From CALAED01 sp937891035 (GTDB lineage Bacteria; Actinomycetota; Actinomycetes; Streptosporangiales; Streptosporangiaceae): a stretch of DNA of 13,559 nt. Both the position numbers and the translations under genes were made by a program. The notes under the pieces are model-generated. The model saw nothing but the letters and a program-made list of their open reading frames with translations. It had not been told where the DNA came from and searched no databases. The first letter of the stretch is position 1. Each line of letters begins with the position of its first letter. The DNA is taken from contig DASQSZ010000283.1 in the NCBI GenBank assembly GCA_035642125.1, positions 1 to 13,559 on the forward strand. Direction: 5' to 3'. Of the stretch, positions 6,818 through 13,559 are shown one piece after another.

Positions 6818-7855
6818 ATGATCACGGCCGTCCGGCCAGATCGTCGCGGCCGGTCCGGGGCCGGGGGCGGCGCGCCCGCCGCCCCCGGAGGGGCACCCGG
6901 ACCGGGCGGCAGGCGGCGCAGGACCCTGGACCGTCTCCGCCGCGGCGGGCTGCCCTACCTGTTCCTCCTGCCCGCGCTCGTCATGGAGCTGCTGGTCCAC
7001 ATCGTGCCGATGCTGGTCGGCATCGCGATGAGCTTCAAGGAGCTGACGCGGTTCTTCATCAGCGACTGGAGCGGGGCGCCGTGGGCCGGCCTGGACAACT
7101 ACCGGTTCGTCGTCGACGTCAACCGTCCGGTCGGCGCTGCGCTGCTGCAGTCCTTCGGCATCACGTGCGCCTTCACCGTGCTCGCCGTCGGGTTGTGCTG
7201 GCTTCTCGGCGCGGCGGCCGCGATCTTGATGCAAGACCCGTTCCGCGGCCGCGGCGGCCTGCGCGCGCTCTTCCTGACGCCGTACGCCCTGCCGGTGTAC
7301 GCCTCCGTGATCATTTGGGCGTTCATGTTCCAGCACGACAACGGCCTGGTGAACCACGTCCTGCACGACCAGCTCGGGCTCACCGACCAGCCCTCCTTCT
7401 GGCTGATCGGCGACAACAGCTTCGCCGCCCTCGTCATCGTCTCGGTGTGGCGGACCTGGCCGTTCGCGTTCCTGATCTTGATGGCTGGGTTGCAGACGAT
7501 CCCCAGAGAGCTGTACGAGGCGTCCGCGATCGACGGGGCCGGCGTGTGGCGGCAGATCCGCCACATCACGATGCCGTCGCTGCTGCCGGTCAACCAGGTG
7601 CTCGTCCTGGTGCTGTTCCTGTGGACGTTCAACGACTTCAACGTGCCGTACGTCCTGTTCGGCAGGTCGGCGCCGAGCGCGGGCGACCTGATCTCGGTCC
7701 ACATCTACCAGGCCTCGTTCGTCACCTGGAACTTCGGCACCGGCTCGGCCATGTCCGTCCTGCTGCTGGCGTTCCTGCTCGTGGTGACGGGCCTGTATCT
7801 GCCGCTCACGTCTCGGACGAGAAGGAGGCGCGGGCACGATGCGCGAGTCTCATAG
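6818..7855 (+). CDS. ABC sugar transporter permease, MalF/UgpA-like
   Basis: The protein has 345 residues and starts 10 bases after the binding-protein gene; no clear ribosome site precedes the ATG, so coupling is likely. Residues 1-43 are Gly/Pro/Arg-rich and cytoplasmic. Membrane segments lie around 46-72, 111-136, 156-180, 211-235, 268-292 and 321-340, six as expected for a CUT1 permease. The ATPase-contact EAA loop is clear at 231-263 (ELYEASAIDGAG, then RHITMPSLLP). Together with the next gene it forms the membrane channel of an importer that needs an ATPase subunit, absent from this window. Its last 17 bases overlap the next permease. Confidence 0.93.
   Translation: MITAVRPDRRGRSGAGGGAPAAPGGAPGPGGRRRRTLDRLRRGGLPYLFLLPALVMELLVHIVPMLVGIAMSFKELTRFFISDWSGAPWAGLDNYRFVVDVNRPVGAALLQSFGITCAFTVLAVGLCWLLGAAAAILMQDPFRGRGGLRALFLTPYALPVYASVIIWAFMFQHDNGLVNHVLHDQLGLTDQPSFWLIGDNSFAALVIVSVWRTWPFAFLILMAGLQTIPRELYEASAIDGAGVWRQIRHITMPSLLPVNQVLVLVLFLWTFNDFNVPYVLFGRSAPSAGDLISVHIYQASFVTWNFGTGSAMSVLLLAFLLVVTGLYLPLTSRTRRRRGHDARVS
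7822..7828 (+). promoter_or_regulatory. Ribosome binding site fixing the start of permease 2
   Basis: AAGGAGG is a near-perfect Shine-Dalgarno, 10 bases before the ATG at 7839. It lies inside the end of the first permease and decides that the repeat-coded Arg-rich N-terminus of the second permease is translated. Confidence 0.75.
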
Positions 7856-8792
7856 GCGAGCTCAGCCGCATAGGCGAGCTCAGGCGCGGGCTCGGGTGCG
7901 GGCTCGGGTGCGGGCTCGGGTGCGGGCTGGGCGGCGGTCCGGCCGGTCGCCGACCGCGCCGCCGCGGTCGTTCGTGTGGACCAGGCGGGTGGTGCTCAGC
8001 CTGCTGGCGGTGTTCGCCGCCGTCCCAGTGTACGCCATGCTCACCAGCTCGCTCAAACCGCTGGAAGACGTCACCGGGCAGTTCCGGTGGTGGCCGAGCG
8101 AGCTCACCATCCGCCCGTACATCGACATCTGGCACACCGTCCCGCTGGCACGCTACTTCCTCAACTCGATCATCGTGGCCGGCGCCGCGACCGGCCTGTC
8201 GGTGGCCATCGCGATCGTTTCGGCGTACGCGGTGAGCCGCTACCGGTTCCGCGGCAGGCGGCTGTTCACCGTGACGGTGCTGTCGACCCAGATGTTCCCC
8301 GGCATCTTGTTCCTGCTGCCGCTCTTCCTCATCTACGTGAACATCGGCAACGCGACCGGCATCGCCCTGTACGGCTCGCGGGGCGGCCTCATCCTCACCT
8401 ACCTCACGTTCTCGCTGCCGTTTTCGATCTGGATGCTGGTCGGCTACTTCGACTCGATCCCGCGCGGCCTCGACGAGGCGGCCAGGGTCGACGGCTGCGG
8501 CCCGATCGGCGCGCTGCTGCGCGTCATCGTCCCCGCCGCCACCCCCGGCATCGTCGCCGTCGCGATCTACGCCTTCATGACGGCCTGGAGCGAGGTCCTG
8601 TTCGCCTCCGTCATGACCAACGACACCACCCGCACGCTCGCCGTGGGCCTGCGCGGCTACGCCACCCAAAACGACGTCTATTGGAACCAGGTCATGGCCG
8701 CCTCGCTGGTCGTGAGCGTGCCGGTGGTCGCCGGCTTCTTGCTGCTGCAGCGCTATCTCGTCGCGGGCCTCACCGCGGGAGCGGTCAAATGA
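7839..8792 (+). CDS. ABC sugar transporter permease, MalG/UgpE-like, with Arg-rich repeat N-terminus
   Basis: The protein has 317 residues and overlaps the preceding permease by 17 bp in another frame. Residues 1-48 are extremely basic and repetitive (HRRAQP/HRRAQA, then RARV units), coded by two tandem DNA repeats; such an extension is not usual for this family. The remainder is an ordinary MalG-type permease: membrane segments near 51-70, 111-135, 144-168, 185-204, 238-258 and 286-306, with the EAA loop at about 207-236 (IPRGLDEAARVDGCGP, RVIVPAATPG). It pairs with the first permease to form the oligosaccharide channel. The basic tail would be cytoplasmic and could be a neutral expansion or contact the membrane or ATPase; I cannot say which. 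Confidence 0.92.
   Translation: MRESHRRAQPHRRAQARARVRARVRARVRAGRRSGRSPTAPPRSFVWTRRVVLSLLAVFAAVPVYAMLTSSLKPLEDVTGQFRWWPSELTIRPYIDIWHTVPLARYFLNSIIVAGAATGLSVAIAIVSAYAVSRYRFRGRRLFTVTVLSTQMFPGILFLLPLFLIYVNIGNATGIALYGSRGGLILTYLTFSLPFSIWMLVGYFDSIPRGLDEAARVDGCGPIGALLRVIVPAATPGIVAVAIYAFMTAWSEVLFASVMTNDTTRTLAVGLRGYATQNDVYWNQVMAASLVVSVPVVAGFLLLQRYLVAGLTAGAVK
7851..7886 (+). repeat. 18-bp tandem repeat, two copies (17/18 identical)
   Basis: CATAGGCGAGCTCAGCCG (7851-7868) is followed directly by a copy differing only by G for C at the next-to-last base group (7869-7886). It codes for HRRAQP and HRRAQA in permease 2. The first copy also contains the TAG stop of permease 1 (7853-7855). Confidence 0.9.
7886..7928 (+). 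repeat. 12-bp tandem repeat, three full copies plus 7 bases
   Basis: GCGGGCTCGGGT repeats exactly at 7886-7897, 7898-7909 and 7910-7921, with a partial fourth unit to 7928. The unit is a multiple of three, so copy-number change keeps the frame; each unit adds four residues (Arg-Ala-Arg-Val). Confidence 0.92.
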
Positions 8793-8802
8793 CCCTCGCA
8801 GA

Positions 8803-8829
8803 CCCCACAGTCCCCCACAGACCCCACAG
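8803..8829 (+). repeat. CCCCACAG repeated three times in the permease-GH1 gap
   Basis: Copies lie at 8803-8810, 8813-8820 and 8822-8829, in the 67-bp gap between the permease stop and the GH1 start. The spacing is 9-10 bases, so they are not a clean tandem array. A chance or slippage-derived repeat is most likely. Confidence 0.6.
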
Positions 8830-8859
8830 ACCCTCAACGTGACCGAGGAAAGGGAGTTC

Positions 8860-10220
<1,361 letters not shown>

Positions 10221-10230
<10 letters not shown>

Positions 10231-10254
10231 CCGCCGCGGTGGCCTGACCGCCGC
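10221..10254 (+). repeat. 17-bp perfect tandem duplication over the GH1 stop codon
   Basis: GGTGGCCTGACCGCCGC occurs twice back to back, at 10221-10237 and 10238-10254. The first copy contains the GH1 stop codon (10228-10230); the second lies in the intergenic gap in another phase. It looks like a recent replication-slippage duplication. Confidence 0.92.
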
Positions 10255-10297
10255 CCGGCCGCGTCCCTCCATCCCCGCCTTTGACAAGGAGACGCGC

Positions 10298-11620
10298 ATG
10301 CATCCCCGCCTACCCCGCTCATCCGCCATCGCGCTCGCCCTGATGCTCGTCGCCGGGCTCGTCATCGTGGCCCGGCCGGCGGCCGCGGCGACGCTGCTTT
10401 CGCAGGGCCGGCCCGCGACGGCGTCGTCGACCGAAAACGCCGGCACGCCCGCGTCAGCCGCCGTCGACGGCAACACCGCGACGCGCTGGTCCAGCGCTTT
10501 CAGCGACCCGCAATGGCTCCAAGTCGACCTCGGCGCCACCGCCACCATCAGCCAGATCGTGCTGCGCTGGGAGACCGCCTACGGCCGCGCCTTCCAACTC
10601 CAGACCTCCGGCAACGGCACGTCTTGGACGACCATCTTCAGTACGACGACGGCGACCGGCGGCGTCCAGACGCTCAATGTCTCCGGCACCGGTCGCTACG
10701 TGCGGATGTTCGGCACAGCCCGGGCCACCCAGTGGGGTTACTCGCTGTGGGAGTTCCAGGTGTTCGGGACGACGACCGGCACGCCGCCCCCGCCGCCTCC
10801 CGACTCATTCTGGGGGGACACCTCCACGATCCCGCCCGCCCGCAACGTCCTCACAGTCAAGGTGCTCAACCGGACGAACGGCCGCTACCCCGACAGCCAG
10901 GTGTTCTGGAGCTTCAACGGGCAGGTCCGCTCGATCGCCGAGCAGCCGTTCCTCGACATGCCCGCCAACTCCGCCGGCCGGATGTTCTTCTTCCTCGGCT
11001 CGCCGACCAGTCGCTACCAGGACTTCATCGAGTTCACGGTCGGCCCTGACGTGTTCAACGGCAACACCACCCGAGTCGACGGGTTCAGCGTCAAGCTCGC
11101 CATGCGCCTGCGCGCCCATGACGGCCACGACGTGTCCGTGGGCGAGGATCAGGCCACCTTCGCCGAAGACCGGGCGGCCACCTTCCAGCGGTTCATCAAC
11201 GAGGTGCCGGCCGAGTTCGACCAGCTCGCCCAGGTCGAGGCGCCGTTCCGGATTCCGGCGCCGGGCAACGCCCCCGCCTTCCAGCCGGGCGGCGCGCACG
11301 CGAACTACTTCACCTCCTACGCGGCGTCGATCGGCATCTCGGCCACGACGCAGCAGGTCACCGGCTGCGCCGGCCCGCTGGCGCAGGATCCGGCGAGGTG
11401 CGCGGCGCTCAACCGGCACGTCGCGACCCTGCCGCAGTCGCAGTGGTCGGACCCGAGCCAGTACTACCGGGCCGCGCCCGCCAACTACTACGCCAAGTTC
11501 TGGCACGACCACGCGATCAACCGCCTGGCCTACGGGTTCCCGTACGACGACGTCGCGAATCAGTCCTCCTTCATCTCCCACGGCGACCCGCAGTGGCTGC
11601 TGGTCGCCGTCGGCTGGTAG
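10298..11620 (+). CDS. Secreted discoidin-GH64 endo-beta-1,3-glucanase
   Basis: The protein has 440 residues; AAGGAG (10286-10291) lies six bases before the ATG. Residues 1-31 are a Sec signal ending ARPAAA. Residues 32-157 are a discoidin module; 158-168 is a Pro/Thr linker. Residues 169-440 resemble the thaumatin-like fold of GH64 laminaripentaose-producing glucanases. As I recall the literature, the Streptomyces matensis enzyme uses Glu154 and Asp170, in a sequence E-x15-D followed by a hydrophobic segment. Here Glu245 (DFIEFTVG) and Asp261 (TRVDGF) have exactly that 16-residue step. The C-terminal block WHDHAINRLAYGFPYDDVANQSS ... DPQWLLVAVGW is typical of actinobacterial relatives. The catalytic part is about 270 residues, shorter than the ~365 of that enzyme. 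It would cut beta-1,3-glucan outside the cell. It lies 67 bp after GH1 and 14 bp before the GH3 gene. Confidence 0.9.
   Translation: MHPRLPRSSAIALALMLVAGLVIVARPAAAATLLSQGRPATASSTENAGTPASAAVDGNTATRWSSAFSDPQWLQVDLGATATISQIVLRWETAYGRAFQLQTSGNGTSWTTIFSTTTATGGVQTLNVSGTGRYVRMFGTARATQWGYSLWEFQVFGTTTGTPPPPPPDSFWGDTSTIPPARNVLTVKVLNRTNGRYPDSQVFWSFNGQVRSIAEQPFLDMPANSAGRMFFFLGSPTSRYQDFIEFTVGPDVFNGNTTRVDGFSVKLAMRLRAHDGHDVSVGEDQATFAEDRAATFQRFINEVPAEFDQLAQVEAPFRIPAPGNAPAFQPGGAHANYFTSYAASIGISATTQQVTGCAGPLAQDPARCAALNRHVATLPQSQWSDPSQYYRAAPANYYAKFWHDHAINRLAYGFPYDDVANQSSFISHGDPQWLLVAVGW
10391..10768 (+). repeat. Discoidin module copy B (GH64 gene)
   Basis: This 378-bp segment codes for 126 residues and aligns without gaps to 11734-12111 in the GH3 gene. 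By my count 110 of 126 residues agree (about 87%), and long runs of DNA are identical. The rest of the two proteins is unrelated, so a module has been copied or homogenised. Confidence 0.88.
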
Positions 11621-11634
11621 GGCGGAGCGCCCCG

Positions 11635-13559
11635 ATGAAGATCGCAAAGAAGATCTCGAATCTGCTGGCGGCGGGCGTGCTCGCCGCGACCGCCGTCGTC
11701 GCCGTACCATCGCCCCCCGACGCGGAGGCCGCGACGCTGCTGTCGCAGGGCCGGCCGGCGACCGCGTCGTCGGTCGAAAACGCCGGCACGCCCGCGTCCG
11801 CCGCCGTGGACGGCAACACCGGGACGCGCTGGTCCAGCACGTTCAGCGACCCGCAATGGCTCCAGGTCGACCTCGGTGTCACCGCCGCCATCAGCCAGAT
11901 CGTGCTGCGCTGGGAGGCCGCCTACGGCCGCGCCTTCCAGCTCCAGACCTCCGGCAACGGCACGTCATGGACCACCATCTACACCACAACGACCGGCACC
12001 GGCGGCGTCCAGACCATCGACGTCACCGGCAGCGGGCGATACGTGCGGATGTTCGGCACCGCCCGGGCCACCGGGTACGGCTACTCCCTCTGGGAGTTCC
12101 AGGTGTACGGCACGGTCGGCGGCGGCCAGCCGCCGGCCGGCACCCCGATCTCGGCGTTCAAGCAGGTCGCGGCGTCCTCGCATGAGGGCGGCAACGCCCC
12201 CGCCGCGGCGCTGGACGGCCGGACGAACACCCGCTGGTCGAGCCAGTTCAGCGACGCCCAGTGGCTGCGGGTCGACCTGGGCGGCGTCGGCGGCACCGCC
12301 GCCATCACCGGCGTGACGCTCAACTGGGAGAACGCCTACGCCACCGGCTATCGCATCGAGGTGTCGGACAACGGCTCGACCTGGACGCCGATCTACATGA
12401 CGACCACTGGGCGGGGCGGCGTGGAGAACCTCGCCGTCTCCGGCCGCGGCCGCTACATCAGGTTCGCCGGCACGGCCAGGGCCACCGGCTATGGCTACTC
12501 GCTGTGGGAGTTCCAGGTCTTCGGCACCGTGGATTCCTCGGCCACCACGCCGCCGCTGCTGTCCCGGCCGACGAGGGCGCCCGCGCCCACCGGCCAGTTC
12601 GCGCTCACCGCGCCGGCCGACCAGGCGATGATCACGAACACCCGGCGCCCCGTGCTGTCGTGGGCGAGCGTGCCGGGCGCCGCGCGCTACGAGGTGTGGA
12701 TCAACATCAGCCGCACCGACTACGACTTCGCCGCGCCCGGGTCCCTACTCGACCTGTACACGAAGGTCGCCGAGCCGGCCGGCACCAGCACCTCCTACAC
12801 GCCGACCTGGGACATCGCCGATCGGTGGACGTACAAGTGGTTCGTGGTCGCGGTGAGCGGCACCGGCGCGCGTACCACGTCGGCCATCCGCACGTTCAGC
12901 GTGTATCTCCCGCTCATCGAGGCCGCGGGCGACGGTGTGCCGATCGTGAGCGGCGCCCGCGACCTCAACAAGAACGGCGCGATCGAGGCGTACGAGGACT
13001 GGCGCCGGCCCGTGGCGGCCCGGGTCAGCGACCTGCTCGGCAGGATGACCGCCGAGGAGAAGGCGTACCAGATGTTCTACAACGCCCAGGCGTACGCCTT
13101 GGCGGGCTGGCACTTCGGGCCGGCGCAGGCGGGCGACCTCGACCGGGTGCTGCGCTCGGCTGCCGGCACCCGCCTCGGCATCCCCCCGGTCTCGGCGGGC
13201 GACACGATCGCCGGCTACCAGACCACGTATCCGCTGCAGAGCGCGCTGGCCGCGGCGAAGAACTACCCGCTCGACTACCGGCTTGGCGACATGCAGCGGC
13301 GCGAGCAGCTTGAGGTCGGCGCCCGCGGCGTGCTGGGACCGCTCGCCGAGGTCGGCACCAAGGTGCTGTATCCGCGCGTCCAGGAGGGCAACGGCGAGAA
13401 CGCGGACGTCGCGGCCGCCCAGGTGCGCGCCCTGGTCGCCGGGCTGCAGGGCGGCCCGGAGCTGAACCCGGCGTCCGTGCTCGCGACCGTCAAACACTGG
13501 CCGGGCGAGGGAGCCGGCGGCGAGGCCGGCATCACCTTCGACGCGGTAACGATCAAGTA
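11635..13559 (+). CDS. Secreted GH3 glycoside hydrolase with two discoidin modules and an Fn3-like domain, N-terminal part
   Basis: The reading frame starts at the ATG at 11635 (GGCGGAG eight bases upstream, 14 bp after the GH64 stop) and stays open for 641 codons to the window edge. Residues 1-33 are a Sec signal. Residues 34-159 and about 173-307 are two discoidin modules. Residues 320-433 look like a fibronectin-type or similar beta-sandwich (RPVLSWASVPGAARYEVWI, YKWFVVAV). From 450 the GH3 N-terminal barrel begins: ARDLNKNGAIEAYEDW, LLGRMTAEEKAYQM, TRLGIPPVSAGDTIAGYQTTYP and KHWPGEG with Lys620-His621, the family's substrate-binding pair. The nucleophile Asp and the C-terminal domain would lie beyond the window. 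Residues 591-599 (RVQEGNGEN) replace the usual RxxETFGED. It probably releases glucose or short oligomers from beta-glucan outside the cell; linkage is inferred from context. Confidence 0.92.
   Translation, partial: MKIAKKISNLLAAGVLAATAVVAVPSPPDAEAATLLSQGRPATASSVENAGTPASAAVDGNTGTRWSSTFSDPQWLQVDLGVTAAISQIVLRWEAAYGRAFQLQTSGNGTSWTTIYTTTTGTGGVQTIDVTGSGRYVRMFGTARATGYGYSLWEFQVYGTVGGGQPPAGTPISAFKQVAASSHEGGNAPAAALDGRTNTRWSSQFSDAQWLRVDLGGVGGTAAITGVTLNWENAYATGYRIEVSDNGSTWTPIYMTTTGRGGVENLAVSGRGRYIRFAGTARATGYGYSLWEFQVFGTVDSSATTPPLLSRPTRAPAPTGQFALTAPADQAMITNTRRPVLSWASVPGAARYEVWINISRTDYDFAAPGSLLDLYTKVAEPAGTSTSYTPTWDIADRWTYKWFVVAVSGTGARTTSAIRTFSVYLPLIEAAGDGVPIVSGARDLNKNGAIEAYEDWRRPVAARVSDLLGRMTAEEKAYQMFYNAQAYALAGWHFGPAQAGDLDRVLRSAAGTRLGIPPVSAGDTIAGYQTTYPLQSALAAAKNYPLDYRLGDMQRREQLEVGARGVLGPLAEVGTKVLYPRVQEGNGENADVAAAQVRALVAGLQGGPELNPASVLATVKHWPGEGAGGEAGITFDAVTIK
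11734..12111 (+). repeat. Discoidin module copy C (GH3 gene, first module)
   Basis: This is the near-identical partner of 10391-10768. The two copies start directly after the signal peptide in both genes and end at the same conserved WEFQV(F/Y)G. Confidence 0.88.
12151..12555 (+). repeat. Discoidin module copy D (GH3 gene, second module)
   Basis: This segment encodes residues 173-307 of the GH3 protein. It keeps the family blocks ALDGRTNTRWSSQFSDAQWLRVDLG, GRYIRF and GTARATGYGYSLWEFQVFG but is clearly more diverged from copies B and C than they are from each other. The C-terminal block remains nearly identical to copy C. Confidence 0.8.

Noticed and set aside
7851..7928. CRISPR array
   Set aside because: The units are 18 and 12 bp in direct tandem without spacers and lie inside a coding sequence.
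10281..10286. Perfect TTGACA just before the GH64 gene
   Set aside because: It is only 12 bases before the ATG and overlaps the AAGGAG ribosome site, leaving no room for a -10 and leader.

Overview
The window is high-GC DNA with the codon use, leader peptides and promoter spacing of an actinomycete (Streptomyces- or Streptosporangiaceae-like; the genus cannot be set from the sequence alone). Most of it is one carbohydrate-utilisation locus whose enzyme content points to beta-1,3-glucan (laminarin, fungal cell wall or callose type polymers). The polymer assignment rests mainly on the GH64-type enzyme and is an inference for the other genes.

Layout. Positions 1-747 (minus) hold the N-terminal 249 codons of a superfamily 1, Upf1-like helicase that leaves the window on the left. 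A gene-free gap of about 317 bp follows. Positions 1065-1733 (plus) encode a small unrecognised lipoprotein in visibly less GC-rich DNA. Its last ~20 codons lie on and beyond a strong hairpin that serves the convergent neighbour. Positions 1724-3955 (minus) encode a large secreted protein: discoidin (F5/8 type C) module plus a duplicated parallel beta-helix of unproven activity. Divergent from it, 4130-5374 (plus) encodes a ROK-family repressor. Then comes a plus-strand run with short gaps or overlaps: solute-binding lipoprotein (5476-6807), two CUT1 permeases (6818-7855, 7839-8792), GH1 beta-glucosidase (8860-10230), secreted discoidin-GH64 endo-beta-1,3-glucanase (10298-11620), and a secreted double-discoidin, Fn3-like, GH3 enzyme that runs off the right edge (11635-13559).

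How the genes fit together (inference). The GH64 enzyme, the GH3 enzyme and perhaps the beta-helix protein cut the polymer outside the cell, held to it by closely related discoidin modules. The binding protein and permeases import the oligosaccharides, probably powered by a shared MsiK-like ATPase coded elsewhere, since none is present here. The cytoplasmic GH1 enzyme releases glucose. The ROK protein lacks the kinase catalytic Asp and probably acts only as a sugar-sensing repressor. The beta-helix gene and the transport operon share one promoter layout, TTGAC(G/T)-N18-TTAAAT followed by CA. At the beta-helix promoter the -10 lies inside a 14/16 palindrome, a good candidate operator.

The most notable points are the matched promoters and palindrome, four related discoidin copies in three neighbouring genes (two of them nearly identical), the beta-helix protein of unknown activity, and short tandem repeats at three consecutive gene junctions of the operon.
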